DNA of 64,000 nt, taken from NCBI RefSeq assembly GCF_002993335.1, contig NZ_PVNS01000002.1, positions 186,001 to 250,000 of the forward strand. Direction: 5' to 3'. The notes beneath the pieces are model-generated. The model worked only from the letters and a program-made list of their open reading frames with translations, did no database searches and had not been told where the DNA came from. Origin of the DNA: Alkalicoccus urumqiensis (lineage in GTDB: Bacteria; Bacillota; Bacilli; Bacillales; Salisediminibacteriaceae). Numbering within the stretch: the first letter of the stretch is position 1; every line of letters begins with the position of its first letter. Made by a program: the position numbers and the translations under genes. This document shows, piece after piece, positions 52,907 through 63,289 of the stretch.

Positions 52907-54019
52907 ATGGAACATGTTGTTGTAATCGGAGGCGGAATTACCGGCGCCTCTGCGGCGTTTCACGCTGCGGAGGCGGGCGCGGAAGTGACGCTGATCGATG
53001 AGAGCCACCCCGGGCAGGCGACGGCTGCGGGCGCGGGGATTATCAGCCCCTGGCTTTCCCAGAGACGAAATAAAGCCTGGTATGCACTGGCTAGAGGAGG
53101 GGCTGCCTACTATCCCGAGCTGATTCAGGCCCTGGAAGAATACGGGGAGACAGACACCGGTTATTACCGGAGTGGCGCTATCCACCTCCATGATATCGAA
53201 GAGAGACTCCAGCATAAGTACAGCCACGCACTTAAACGCAGGGAGACTGCACCGGAGATGGGGGCGGTCGAACTCCTCAGTGAGAATGAAACAAACAGCC
53301 TCTTTCCGCAGCTCAGGCCTGGATACCGCTCGGTCTGGGTGGAAGGAGGAGGCAGAGTTGATGGAAGAAAGGTCCGTAACGCGCTTATTCGTGCTGCAGC
53401 GAAAAAAGGCGTAACGGTCATCTATGGCCGGGCGGAACTTGTACATCAAGGAAACGATGTCAGCGTGAAAGTGGACGGCTCCACCCTTCATCCTGATAAA
53501 ATAATTGCAGCAGCTGGAGCGTGGAGTTCCGGACTGCTGGCACCTTTAGGTGTGAAAAGTGCGATAAAGCCTCAAAAAGGGCAGATACTTCATTTGAAGA
53601 TTAAAGAAGAAAATCACAGCTGGCCTGTTGTGATGCCGCACAATGAATACTATCTTCTTCACTTTGGAAAAGGGCACGTCGTGTTTGGTGCAACCAGAGA
53701 AGATAACAGCGGCTATGACACCCGGCGAACAGCAGAGGGTCACCGGGAAATATTGAGTGCAGCGCTGGAGCTGGCTCCTGGTCTGAAGGACGCAGAGGTC
53801 GTAGAAACACGAGTAGGTCTTCGTCCCTCTGCTCCAAATTTCATGCCGGTTTTTGGCAGCCTGCCGGATTACCCACAGATCTTTATGGCAGATGGTCTCG
53901 GAGCCTCCGGCTTGACCAGTGGTCCATTTGTAGGCAGACAGACCGCTCATCTGGCGCTCGGTCAGAAGACGGAACTGGAGACGGAACAGTACGATGTTTC
54001 TCAGGTGCTGGAGGATTAG
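52907..54019 (+). CDS. FAD-dependent amine/amino-acid oxidase (DAO family)
   Basis: A 370-residue flavoprotein. The N-terminal FAD motif is VVIGGGITGASAAFHAAEAG, and further DAO landmarks are GQATAAGAGIISPWLSQR, IIAAAGAWSSGLLAPLG and the C-terminal RVGLRPSAPNFMPVFG with GASGLTSGP. It resembles glycine oxidase/DadA-type enzymes; no thi or dad genes are adjacent, so the substrate is open. ATG 52907 follows AGGTGA. It follows repeat copy C and precedes the TVP38 gene. Confidence 0.8.
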   Translation: MEHVVVIGGGITGASAAFHAAEAGAEVTLIDESHPGQATAAGAGIISPWLSQRRNKAWYALARGGAAYYPELIQALEEYGETDTGYYRSGAIHLHDIEERLQHKYSHALKRRETAPEMGAVELLSENETNSLFPQLRPGYRSVWVEGGGRVDGRKVRNALIRAAAKKGVTVIYGRAELVHQGNDVSVKVDGSTLHPDKIIAAAGAWSSGLLAPLGVKSAIKPQKGQILHLKIKEENHSWPVVMPHNEYYLLHFGKGHVVFGATREDNSGYDTRRTAEGHREILSAALELAPGLKDAEVVETRVGLRPSAPNFMPVFGSLPDYPQIFMADGLGASGLTSGPFVGRQTAHLALGQKTELETEQYDVSQVLED

Positions 54020-54061
54020 TCCGCTCTTTAAAGGGAATAGTACAAAAAGGAGGAGAAAGGG

Positions 54062-54721
54062 ATGCGTTTTACGATAAAAGCAGCTGCGGTCTGCGGCCTT
54101 CTTCTTCTTTTATTTTGGATTAACCGTGAATTTCTGGACATGGAACCGGACGATATACAGCCATTTATTTCTTCATTCGGGCTGCTCGCCCCGTTTGTAT
54201 TCCTTCTCTTATTTAGTATCCGTCCGTTTTTCCTGTTTCCGGCTTCTATACTTGCACTGACTTCCGGCCTGGCTTTCGGCCCATTTCTTGGGCCGATATT
54301 GACTTATGCAGGATCGTTATCCGGGGCGGTACTCTCCTATTGGGCTGTCCGCTTTTTCCGCAGAAACCATGAGATACCGGACCACAGTGGGAAGCGCCGG
54401 GTTATTCAGCAGCGCATTGAAGAAAATGGATTTTTCTATCTGGTTTCTCTGCGGATTATTCCAGTTATTCACTTTGATCTAGTTACCTATTTATCCGCTA
54501 TGGCCAGGGTCCGTTTCAGAACGTTTTTATATGCGACCATGGCCGGAATAATTCCGGGCACACTTGCATTTAACCTGCTGGGGGCCTCCATTGCAGATGT
54601 CTCGATCCCGCTGGCAGCTGCTACTGTGCTCATGTTTCTCATTGCACTGTCCATTCCGTGGATTGTGAAGAGGCAGCTGGAAAAGCGGAATATTTCAACG
54701 GATGAATGGAAAGAGTCCTGA
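54062..54721 (+). CDS. TVP38/TMEM64 (VTT) family membrane protein
   Basis: A 219-residue protein with about five or six helices. The VTT-domain core is seen in FFLFPASILALTSGLAFGPFLG and the following GSLSGAVLSYWAVRFF with the LRIIPVIHFDLVTYLSAMARVRF segment. VTT proteins include DedA-type lipid transporters and scramblases; involvement in lipid carrier or phospholipid movement is inferred. AAGGAGGAG precedes the ATG. It sits between two flavoenzymes. Confidence 0.83.
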   Translation: MRFTIKAAAVCGLLLLLFWINREFLDMEPDDIQPFISSFGLLAPFVFLLLFSIRPFFLFPASILALTSGLAFGPFLGPILTYAGSLSGAVLSYWAVRFFRRNHEIPDHSGKRRVIQQRIEENGFFYLVSLRIIPVIHFDLVTYLSAMARVRFRTFLYATMAGIIPGTLAFNLLGASIADVSIPLAAATVLMFLIALSIPWIVKRQLEKRNISTDEWKES

Positions 54722-54742
54722 TTAAGAAGGCGGTGCACGCTT

Positions 54743-56080
54743 ATGTATAATTATGATGTAGTCATTATCGGAGGAGGTGTCGGGGGCCTTACGCTGGCGC
54801 TGAAACTGGCACAGTCCGGCGTAGAAGTTCTCGTCGTGGAAAAGGAGAAAAATCCGGGCAAGATTTACAAAGGAGAACTTCTTCAGCCAAAATCCCTTAT
54901 GTATTTCGATGAATTGAACGTGATTCAGCCCATCCTGGATGTGAGCCATCCTCTCTCCACTATTCACACATATGAAGTGGAAGAGTTAAAAGATGGTCGT
55001 GTCAGGGAAAATATGTATATACCTCTCCACTATTCCAGACTCGCCTTTAAATATCCGGAAGCAAGGATGATCCCTCATGAAACGTTAAAAAACATTCTGC
55101 TGGATAAAGCCTCTTCCTATGACTCATTCCACTACTGGAATCCAGCTGTGTTTAAAGGATTTTCTGAGATGAATGAGAAAAAGCATGAATACAGCACAGC
55201 ACTTATTCATATGAATAAGGAAGACCTGCACGTATCTGCCTCTTTTTTCGTCGGGGCGGAGGGTCGCTCCTCCGCAATCAGAAAAGCGATGAAACAGCAG
55301 GTGGTAACGACGCAGTACAACCATCATTTTTTAACCGTTACCTTCCCCAGGCCCGAATCCTATACGGAAGCCCGGATGTATGCCTCCCATAAATCATTTA
55401 TCGGTCTGTTTCCGCTTCCGGATAATGAAGTACGCTGTGTAATGCTGATTAAGCCGGGAGATTACCCGAAAATGAAAAAAGAAGGGCTGCATACCTTTAC
55501 GGAACCATTTTCGCATTTTGAGCCGGAACTTGCAGACTACGTGACGCAGATTGAATCATGGAAACAGATTCAGCTTATGATTCCCGTACGGCACAATATC
55601 CATGAATATGTGAAAGGAAATGCTGCTGTCATCGGGGATGCAGCGCATGCCGTACATCCGATGGCCGGTGAAGGAATGAATCTGGCTATTCAGGACGGGG
55701 CGGTGCTTGGAGATCTTCTTGCCTGGATGCATGAAACGAACAATAAAAATCCATCGCTGCTGAAACAGTTTGAACAGGTCCGGAAAAAGCGGGCGGACCG
55801 CCTTTCTCTTATGAGTCATTTTTCTGCACTCGGCTACATGTGGCCGTTCCGGTGGTACCAGTTCGGCCGGATGCAGGCATTGAAACGGTTTGAGCGGCAT
55901 CCGATCCTTCACTACAAGCATATGCTCAACATATCCGGTATCGGCTGGTGGAATTACACGCCGTTTGACGGTATCCGCTTCTTTGGGCCTTCCTGGATGT
56001 ACTTGAAAAGAAGATTCCGGAGACGCTGTGAGGAAGCTATCTTTACTGAAAAAGATGATTATCCGTGGAGGTACAGCTGA
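54743..56080 (+). CDS. FAD-dependent monooxygenase (UbiH/PHBH type)
   Basis: A 445-residue group A flavoprotein monooxygenase. The FAD Rossmann motif is VVIIGGGVGGLTLALKLAQSG, followed by the DG-like VGAEGRSSAIRKAM and the GD motif VIGDAAHAVHPMAGEGMNLAIQDG. These enzymes hydroxylate aromatic or quinone rings with NAD(P)H and oxygen. The substrate is unknown; a menaquinone-type or lipid-like substrate is only a guess. It is 21 bases downstream of the TVP38 gene and ends at a strong terminator. Confidence 0.83.
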   Translation: MYNYDVVIIGGGVGGLTLALKLAQSGVEVLVVEKEKNPGKIYKGELLQPKSLMYFDELNVIQPILDVSHPLSTIHTYEVEELKDGRVRENMYIPLHYSRLAFKYPEARMIPHETLKNILLDKASSYDSFHYWNPAVFKGFSEMNEKKHEYSTALIHMNKEDLHVSASFFVGAEGRSSAIRKAMKQQVVTTQYNHHFLTVTFPRPESYTEARMYASHKSFIGLFPLPDNEVRCVMLIKPGDYPKMKKEGLHTFTEPFSHFEPELADYVTQIESWKQIQLMIPVRHNIHEYVKGNAAVIGDAAHAVHPMAGEGMNLAIQDGAVLGDLLAWMHETNNKNPSLLKQFEQVRKKRADRLSLMSHFSALGYMWPFRWYQFGRMQALKRFERHPILHYKHMLNISGIGWWNYTPFDGIRFFGPSWMYLKRRFRRRCEEAIFTEKDDYPWRYS

Positions 56081-56098
56081 TTTCCCGGCACATCATTA

Positions 56099-56132
56099 AA
56101 TGCCTGTCAGCGGCCGCTGACAGGCATTTTTG
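56099..56132 (+). terminator. Terminator after the FAD monooxygenase
   Basis: A palindromic stem of 13 bp (56099-56111 with 56116-56128) followed by TTTG. Confidence 0.85.
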
Positions 56133-56164
56133 AAATGAAAACACTTCAGGCGGAGATCATTATC

Positions 56165-56173
56165 TGATATACT
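56165..56173 (+). promoter_or_regulatory. Candidate extended -10 of addBA
   Basis: TGA-TATACT, about 85 bases before the addB start, with a poor -35 (TTCAGG at 17 bases). Confidence 0.4.
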
Positions 56174-56258
56174 AAAAGCACGAACATATGATTGCATATC
56201 CGGTATTTACGTTCTCCCGATAAAACATAAAAGCACTTTATTAAAGGAGGAAAAGATG

Positions 56259-59200
56259 ATGGCTGTTACGTTTATAACCGGCAGGGCAGGCTCCGGCAAA
56301 ACGACGCTTATACATAATGAAATCGTGGAAGACCTGCTTCAGAATCCTTCCGGACCTCCGATTTTATTGATTGTTCCGGAGCAGATGACATTTCAGACAG
56401 AAAAAGACATACTGCAGAAGCTTGGCAGAGCATATACCCGGCTTCATGTTCTCAGTCTCCCGCGCCTGGCCGTAAAGCTGCTCGAAGAAACCGGCGGGGC
56501 AGCTGAGACACTGATCAGTGAAACGGGCATTCATACACTTATACGCAGGGTTTTTGCAGATACGAAAGAAGAATGGCAGCTTTACCGCGGCGGAAGACTG
56601 CCGAACGGATTTATTTCCCAGGCAGCAGATTTTCTAAAAGAAAGCCGCCGTTATCATTTGGATACAGAGCGCATGCAGACAATCTATGAGGCATTGGAAA
56701 AAGAAGGCGGGGGCCCCGGGGAAAAGCGGCTTCAGGCAAAACTGCATGATCTGCTGCTGATGAAGCGTTATACAGAAGAAGCGCTCTCGGGACGCTTTGT
56801 TGAATCGGAGGATCTGCTGCTTTTAGGCACCAGGGCAGTCAAGCCTTCTGAGTTTCTCACCGGTGCCGTTGTCTACCTGGACGGCTTCCACAGTTTTACC
56901 CCTCTGGAAGAAACGTTTCTTACCGAAGTGATGACGTGCTGTCAGGTAAAAGCATGTTTTACGGGTGAAAAGGTTCCGGATAACGAGACATGGCTCGATC
57001 CGCTGGATTTATTCTTTGAAACAGAAAATGCGATGCAGAGAATTCAGCTGCAGCTTCCGGACACTGACTTTCACGTTCATCACCTAGCGGAAGTGAAACG
57101 CTTTTCCACGCCGGCTCTGAATCATCTGGAGAAAACATGGGCAGCATTCCCTGCAAAACCAGGCGCAGCTGTAAAAGGGGTTCGTCTCTGGGAGGCAGTG
57201 GACCGCAGAACTGAAGTGGAACACTGTGCCAGGCGGATCAGCGGCCTTGTAAGAAAAGGGCAGATCCGTTATAGAGATATCGCCGTTGTCACACGTAATA
57301 TGGATGCATACGAACCGCATATTGAAACAATTTTTCCTGCGGAGGACATCCCCTATTTCTCCGATCGAAAAAGGTACGCACATGACCATCCATTTACAGA
57401 GTTTATGAAAGCGTCCCTGGAGGCAATTGACCGGAATTGGCCCTACGATGCCGTTTTCCGGCTGCTGAAAACCGGCTATTTGTTTTCAGGAGATACGGAT
57501 CTGGAATGGCAGAAACTCGATATCGTGGAAAACTATGTCCTCGAGCGGGGAATCCGTGGAGAAGCGTGGAAGAAAGAAAGCAGATGGGAAGAGGTGCCTT
57601 CAGAGCTGGAGAAGCTGGATGATGAGCCGATTTCATCTATCATTAAGCGGTGGACAGGGGCGCTCCGCAAGCTGGAAAGGGCGCTGCAGGCTTCCAGTGA
57701 AACCACGCATTTTGTTAAGGCGCTCTATACGTACACAGAGGACAGCGGCATCCCTAAAACGTTTTTGGCTGCCGAAACAGAAGAAACATTAAGAGAAAAT
57801 GAGCAGCTCTGGAAGGAATGGATCCGGCTGCTTGAAGACATGAATGAGCTTGGCGGACGGATGGCGCTGACGAGAGAAACGTTTGCTGAAATGATTGAAG
57901 CAGGTCTGGATGCTCTGACATTTTCGATTATCCCTCCTGCGTTCGATCAGGTGACGTGTGCTGATGCAGAAACATCCAGGCTGTCTTCACCGAAAATGGT
58001 GTTTCTGCTTGGCGTCAATGAAGGAGTTTTTCCACTTCAGCCCGGCGAGAATGGATATTTAAGTGAAGATGAGCGGAAGATGGTAAAGGCTGCGGGAGGG
58101 GAGCTGGCTCCGGATGCGTCAGAACAGCTGATGAATGAACAATATGTATTCTACCGGTCCCTGACCCAGCCCTCGCATCAGCTTTATATCAGCTGGGCCC
58201 TTTCAGATGATGAGGGGCGCAGGCTGCAGCCTTCCCTTTATGTCCGCCCGCTGCAGGAAAGACTGCCGGAGCTCGAAGTGGAAGTGAAATACCCTTCTCC
58301 TGCTGATCATGACTGGCGTGAACAGACCCGTTTCGTTACGAATCCGAAGCGCACACTCGGCTACACTGCAGCAATGCTTAAAGAAGAGCAGGGCGGATAC
58401 AGTGTTCCACTGCTCTGGCATGCAGCGGAAAGCTGGTATAAAGAAAAAGGAGAGACCCGGCTTCACCGTCTGTTACAAAACAGCCTGAATTACAAAAACG
58501 AAGCTGCAGCCCTGACGAAAGAAGAGGGAGCGCGCCTCTATGGAAAAAAACTAAAAGCGAGTGTCTCCAGGCTGGAACAATATAACGCCTGTCCCTTTTC
58601 GCAGTTTGCCGGCTACGGGTTAAAATTGAAGGAGCGGAAAATTCATAAACTGGAAGCGCCGGATATTGGTGTTCTTTTTCATGAGGCAATGAAAGAAGTG
58701 ACGGAGAAAATTCAAACGCTCGACCGTCCGTGGGACAGCTTTACGAAAGAGGAAACATCACGAATGGCAGAAGAGGCGGTCAGTGGTATAGCGCCCAGAA
58801 TTCAAAGGGACATTTTCAAACAGTCCCATCGGTACGATTATCTCCTTTCCAAATTAACAGATGTCGTGTCCCAGGCCTCCTGGATGATGAGTGAACATGC
58901 CAGACGCCAGGATTTCGTTCCTGTGGGCATGGAGCTGAGCTTCGGGTTATCGGGGGGGCTTCCACCGCTGATGATGCCTCTTCCGGATGGCACAGAGATG
59001 GAAATGAGGGGGATTATCGACAGGGTGGACCGTGCGGATACAGAAAACGGAACATTTCTCCGGATTATTGACTACAAATCCAGCCAGCGCGATATTCAGC
59101 TGGATGATATTTATTACGGACTTTCTCTTCAGATGCTCGTTTATCTGGATGTCATCCTGGCTTTTTCCCACGAACTGCTCGGAGTAGAAGCAGATGCTGC

Positions 59201-59690
59201 AGGTATGCTTTATTTTCATCTGCACAACCCGCTTCTGAAAGAAGAGCGGAAGCTTTCAGAGGAAGAAGTGGAAGAAGAGCTGCTGAAAAAATTTAAAATG
59301 AAAGGGCTCCTCTCGTCCGATCCATCGGTGATTAAAGCGAGTGACCATACACTGGATTCAGGATATTCAACCATTGTGCCGGTTCAGCTGAAAAAAAGTG
59401 GAGAAGCCGGTGCGAAATCAAAAACAATCTCCCAGGAAGATTTTGCACACCTCAGGTCTTATGTACGGAACCACCTGCAGCTGATCGGCAGAAAGCTTAT
59501 GGAAGGGGACACGTCCATCACACCGTACCGTAAAAAAAACCAGGTGCCGTGTCAATTCTGTTCGTTCCGGGCGGTCTGTCAATTCGATCCGTCGTTTGCA
59601 GCCAACACGTACCGCAGTCTGAAACCACAGTCACCGGACCAGATCATGAATAAAATCAGAGAGGAGGATCATGATGAAAACGAAACCTGA
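56259..59690 (+). CDS. addB: ATP-dependent helicase/nuclease subunit AddB
   Basis: A 1143-residue AddB, the partner of AddA in the RecBCD-like enzyme that resects double-strand breaks up to Chi. The N-terminal P-loop is FITGRAGSGKTT (K14). The C-terminal nuclease has RIIDYKSSQRDI and the iron-sulfur cluster cysteines: one in NACPFSQF and three in PCQFCSFRAVCQFD. Helicase motifs are reduced, as usual for AddB. ATG 56259 is 8 bases from AAAGGAGG; ATG 56256 is the alternative. It overlaps addA by 17 bases. Confidence 0.95.
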   Translation: MAVTFITGRAGSGKTTLIHNEIVEDLLQNPSGPPILLIVPEQMTFQTEKDILQKLGRAYTRLHVLSLPRLAVKLLEETGGAAETLISETGIHTLIRRVFADTKEEWQLYRGGRLPNGFISQAADFLKESRRYHLDTERMQTIYEALEKEGGGPGEKRLQAKLHDLLLMKRYTEEALSGRFVESEDLLLLGTRAVKPSEFLTGAVVYLDGFHSFTPLEETFLTEVMTCCQVKACFTGEKVPDNETWLDPLDLFFETENAMQRIQLQLPDTDFHVHHLAEVKRFSTPALNHLEKTWAAFPAKPGAAVKGVRLWEAVDRRTEVEHCARRISGLVRKGQIRYRDIAVVTRNMDAYEPHIETIFPAEDIPYFSDRKRYAHDHPFTEFMKASLEAIDRNWPYDAVFRLLKTGYLFSGDTDLEWQKLDIVENYVLERGIRGEAWKKESRWEEVPSELEKLDDEPISSIIKRWTGALRKLERALQASSETTHFVKALYTYTEDSGIPKTFLAAETEETLRENEQLWKEWIRLLEDMNELGGRMALTRETFAEMIEAGLDALTFSIIPPAFDQVTCADAETSRLSSPKMVFLLGVNEGVFPLQPGENGYLSEDERKMVKAAGGELAPDASEQLMNEQYVFYRSLTQPSHQLYISWALSDDEGRRLQPSLYVRPLQERLPELEVEVKYPSPADHDWREQTRFVTNPKRTLGYTAAMLKEEQGGYSVPLLWHAAESWYKEKGETRLHRLLQNSLNYKNEAAALTKEEGARLYGKKLKASVSRLEQYNACPFSQFAGYGLKLKERKIHKLEAPDIGVLFHEAMKEVTEKIQTLDRPWDSFTKEETSRMAEEAVSGIAPRIQRDIFKQSHRYDYLLSKLTDVVSQASWMMSEHARRQDFVPVGMELSFGLSGGLPPLMMPLPDGTEMEMRGIIDRVDRADTENGTFLRIIDYKSSQRDIQLDDIYYGLSLQMLVYLDVILAFSHELLGVEADAAGMLYFHLHNPLLKEERKLSEEEVEEELLKKFKMKGLLSSDPSVIKASDHTLDSGYSTIVPVQLKKSGEAGAKSKTISQEDFAHLRSYVRNHLQLIGRKLMEGDTSITPYRKKNQVPCQFCSFRAVCQFDPSFAANTYRSLKPQSPDQIMNKIREEDHDENET

Positions 59691-62600
59691 ACAGAGCCGG
59701 TGGACAGACGCACAATGGGAAGCTATTGCTTCGAATAACCGCCCGCTTCTGACGGCTGCCGCAGCAGGAAGCGGAAAGACTGCCGTACTTGTCGAACGAA
59801 TCATTCAAAAGGTAATTGACGAAGAAGAAGGAGTCGATCTGGATGAGCTGCTTGTTGTAACGTTTACGAACGCTGCAGCAGCCGAAATGAAGCAGCGGAT
59901 CGGCCGGGCCCTGCAGGAAAAGCTGGAGCAGGACCCTTCCTCCAGTCACCTCCGCAGGCAGCTGACCCTGCTTACAAAAGCAAATATTTCCACCCTTCAT
60001 TCATTTTGTCTATCCATAATCCGCTCGTATTATTATACGGTGGACATCGATCCGGCTTTCAGACTGCTGGATCAGACCGAAGCTTCCCTTATCGCAGAAG
60101 AAACGTGTGAAGAGCTGCTGGAATCCCGTTATGAGAGCAGGGAAGAATCTTTCCGTGAGCTTGCTTCCTATTTTACCGGCGATAAAACAGATGAAGCGCT
60201 GCGTCAGCTGATTCTCGAAGTTTATCAGTTTTCCCGTGCTCATCCGGATCCAGATGCCTGGCTGGATCAGATTCTCGATACCTATGACGGGAACGGTGCA
60301 CTCAGCCATAAAAGCTGGTTTCAGGAAGCCGATGCGCTGATCCGCCAGAAGTATGAAGCTGTTCTGCAGCATCTGGAACAGGCTTTGGATACGGCGCAGT
60401 CGACAGGAGGACCGTCCGCTTATGCGCCTGTGCTTGAAGAAGAGCGTTCCCTCGTTCTATCTGTGCTGGAAGCCGGGGATCGAAAAAGACGAATGGAAGC
60501 TGTGCGGACCCTGTCATTCGGCAGGCTTCCGGCAGTAAAGAAAGAAGAAGATGTGGAAGAAGAATTAAAAACGCGAACGAAAAAATTCAGAGAGGAAGCG
60601 AAAAAGAAAGCAGCCGAGATCCGTCCGCTTGCACTTCAGCCGGAAGAAGAAGCAAAAGCAGATTTAAGCTATATAGCACCTGTCATTAAAACGCTCGTAT
60701 CGTGTGTCCGGGAATTCAGCCGGATGTTTTATGATGCGAAGCAGAAACGGCAGTCACTTGATTTCAACGATCTGGAACATACTGCACTTCATATTTTATA
60801 TCAGCACGGGGAGCCCTCGGATGTGGCAGTAGAATACCGGAAAAAATTAAAGGAAGTTCTGGTCGATGAGTACCAGGATACGAACTTTGTTCAGGAAGCT
60901 GTGCTGACGGCAGCTGCAGGAGAGGACCGGCTTTTCATGGTTGGAGACGTGAAGCAGTCAATTTACCGCTTCCGTCTGGCGGAGCCGGGTCTGTTTCAGG
61001 AGAAATATGATACACTTCCCACGACGAAAGGAAGTGTCATTGATCTGTCGGAGAATTTCCGCAGCCGTAGAGAAGTACTGGAGGCCGTCAACTTTCTTTT
61101 CCGTCAGATTATGAGCCGTGAATTCGGAGAGCTGGACTACAATGAGGAGGCCTCGCTGAAACCAGGCAATGAGGATTATCCGCAGATACCGGAAATTCCT
61201 GCAGAAGTTGTTCTTATTGAGAAAGACAACGGTGAGGAAGAAACTGCGGAAGCAGAGGCACGTGCATGTGCCCAGGAAATCCGTAAGATGATTGACGGCA
61301 GGACGATGGTGTATGACCGCGCACTCGGTACGGAGCGTCCTCTCAAATACCGTGACATTGTGCTGCTAAGCAGGTCAATGACGTGGGCGGACGCTTTTGA
61401 TGAAGCATTCGCTGATGCAGGTATCCCGCTTCACGCCGACCGGAGCTCCGGATATTTCGATGCGGTGGAAATACGAATAATGCTGTCTCTGCTGCAGGTT
61501 ATGGATAATCCGAGACAGGATATTCCTCTGGCTGCCGTACTTCGCTCGCCCATTTTTCAATTGACCGAACCGGAACTTGCTGAGATTCGGACGGCTGCCC
61601 CGGAAGGCTCTTATTTCGATGCGTTTTCCAGAGCGGCAGAAGATAATCCCCGCTTTCAAGAAAGTTATGATCTGCTGAAAAAGTGGCGGCTGGAAGGGAG
61701 ATATATGAGTGTTTCTTCCTTCATCTGGTATTTATACCGGGAAACGGGCTATCTGGATTTTGCAGGTGGTCTTCCCGGAGGCAGGCAGCGTCAGGCAAAT
61801 TTAACAGCGCTCTATGACCGTGCACGCGGGTATGAGAAAACGACGTTCCGCGGACTGTTCCGATTTCTTCGTTTTATTGAGCGGATGAAAGAGCGGGGAG
61901 ACGACCTCGGCACAGCAGATGCTGTCGGGGAGCAGGAGGATGTCGTCCGGTACATGACGATTCACAAAAGCAAAGGTCTCGAATTCCCGGTCGTCTTCTG
62001 CACGGGAATGGCACGTCCTTTTAATTTGATGGATCTTCATAAGCCCTACCTGCTGCACCGGCGTCTCGGGTTCGCTTCCAGAAAAATTGACAGTGCAGGA
62101 AGAACTTCCTATCCAACGCTGTATTATCACCTCGTACGTGAACAGATCCACCGTGAAACGCTCGCAGAAGAGATGCGTGTTCTTTACGTCGCGATGACAA
62201 GAGCAGAGCAGCGTCTTATACTGACAGGTACAGTGGACAGTGTCGAAAAAAGAGTGGAAAAATGGGCGGACCACCTCCCCGAGAAAGCGGTCCCGCTGTC
62301 AAAAAGAGAAGGAGCCAAATCTTACTTTGACTGGCTTATGCCTTCGTTAATGCAGCACGCAGCTGCCGGCCACCTTCTTGAGCAGTCCGGATTTCCTGAA
62401 GGAAGTATGCAGTCTCAGCGGAATTGGCAGATCCGCGTCTGGGAAGAAGAAGAGGTCACGCGGGCTGCGGGAGAACCGGTGGAACATACGTCCGGGGTGG
62501 ACAGCAGCACGATGAAAGAGGCAGTCTATAACAGACTTGATTGGCAGTATCCTTATACCGATTCGGTAAGTGCGGGCATGAAGCAGTCTGTTTCCGAAAT

Positions 62601-63234
62601 AAAACGGCGCGATGAAGATCCGTACGCCGTTTCGTATTTTCAGCCGGTTGAAGAGCTGCACCGCCCTTCGTTTATGCAGAAAAAGAGGCTCAGTGCTGCA
62701 GAGTATGGTACGGCGATGCACCTGCTGCTTCAGCACCTGCCCCTCTCCTTCGACCGCGAGGAACAGGTGGAGAGAAAAGCTGACGAGCTGGTGGAAAAGA
62801 AATTAATGACTCCGGAAGAACGTGAATCTGTCGATGAAAGCAGTGCTGCGCTGTTTCTGCAGAGTTCACTAGCAGAGACAATGCGGAATGCCCACCGGCT
62901 TTATAGAGAACTTCCGTTTTCCCTGCCAATGCCTGCCCAGGAAGTTTACACGTCCTGGAGTGATCCGGAGGAAACGGTTTTTGTTCAGGGAATTATTGAT
63001 GTATGTGTGGTGACGGAAGAAGGAACGAGAATGATCGTTGATTATAAAACGAACCGTCGAAGAAAGGAAGAAACGGTTCATGCGTTTTATGAACGGCTGA
63101 AAGAACAGTATGCGCTTCAGTTAAATATGTATGCCCGCGCGCTCAAGGAAGCATGGGGTGGAGAAGCACCCGAAGCGCTTTTGTATGTTCTGGAAACCGG
63201 GGAAACGGTCCGGATACCTGCAAAAAACGCATAG
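59674..63234 (+). CDS. addA: ATP-dependent helicase/nuclease subunit AddA
   Basis: A 1186-residue UvrD-like helicase with a C-terminal nuclease. Motifs: Walker A AAAAGSGKTAVL, Ia VVTFTNAAAAEMKQRI, II VDEYQDTN, III MVGDVKQSIYRFR, V MTIHKSKGLEFPVVF, VI VLYVAMTRAEQ, and the nuclease MIVDYKTNR near the C terminus. It overlaps addB, GAGGAGG at 59661-59667 favouring ATG 59674. With AddB it handles break processing and recombination. No sbcDC genes follow, unlike in Bacillus subtilis. Confidence 0.96.
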   Translation: MKTKPEQSRWTDAQWEAIASNNRPLLTAAAAGSGKTAVLVERIIQKVIDEEEGVDLDELLVVTFTNAAAAEMKQRIGRALQEKLEQDPSSSHLRRQLTLLTKANISTLHSFCLSIIRSYYYTVDIDPAFRLLDQTEASLIAEETCEELLESRYESREESFRELASYFTGDKTDEALRQLILEVYQFSRAHPDPDAWLDQILDTYDGNGALSHKSWFQEADALIRQKYEAVLQHLEQALDTAQSTGGPSAYAPVLEEERSLVLSVLEAGDRKRRMEAVRTLSFGRLPAVKKEEDVEEELKTRTKKFREEAKKKAAEIRPLALQPEEEAKADLSYIAPVIKTLVSCVREFSRMFYDAKQKRQSLDFNDLEHTALHILYQHGEPSDVAVEYRKKLKEVLVDEYQDTNFVQEAVLTAAAGEDRLFMVGDVKQSIYRFRLAEPGLFQEKYDTLPTTKGSVIDLSENFRSRREVLEAVNFLFRQIMSREFGELDYNEEASLKPGNEDYPQIPEIPAEVVLIEKDNGEEETAEAEARACAQEIRKMIDGRTMVYDRALGTERPLKYRDIVLLSRSMTWADAFDEAFADAGIPLHADRSSGYFDAVEIRIMLSLLQVMDNPRQDIPLAAVLRSPIFQLTEPELAEIRTAAPEGSYFDAFSRAAEDNPRFQESYDLLKKWRLEGRYMSVSSFIWYLYRETGYLDFAGGLPGGRQRQANLTALYDRARGYEKTTFRGLFRFLRFIERMKERGDDLGTADAVGEQEDVVRYMTIHKSKGLEFPVVFCTGMARPFNLMDLHKPYLLHRRLGFASRKIDSAGRTSYPTLYYHLVREQIHRETLAEEMRVLYVAMTRAEQRLILTGTVDSVEKRVEKWADHLPEKAVPLSKREGAKSYFDWLMPSLMQHAAAGHLLEQSGFPEGSMQSQRNWQIRVWEEEEVTRAAGEPVEHTSGVDSSTMKEAVYNRLDWQYPYTDSVSAGMKQSVSEIKRRDEDPYAVSYFQPVEELHRPSFMQKKRLSAAEYGTAMHLLLQHLPLSFDREEQVERKADELVEKKLMTPEERESVDESSAALFLQSSLAETMRNAHRLYRELPFSLPMPAQEVYTSWSDPEETVFVQGIIDVCVVTEEGTRMIVDYKTNRRRKEETVHAFYERLKEQYALQLNMYARALKEAWGGEAPEALLYVLETGETVRIPAKNA

Positions 63235-63236
63235 CA

Positions 63237-63276
63237 AAAAGGCAGCCGGTGGAATAAGATTCCGCCGGCTGCCTTT
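63237..63276. terminator. Bidirectional terminator after addA
   Basis: A long stem (AAAAGGCAGCCGG with CCGGCTGCCTTTT, extended by TGGA/TCCG) at 63237-63276 between converging genes. Confidence 0.85.
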
Positions 63277-63289
63277 TACTGTTGAAGAA

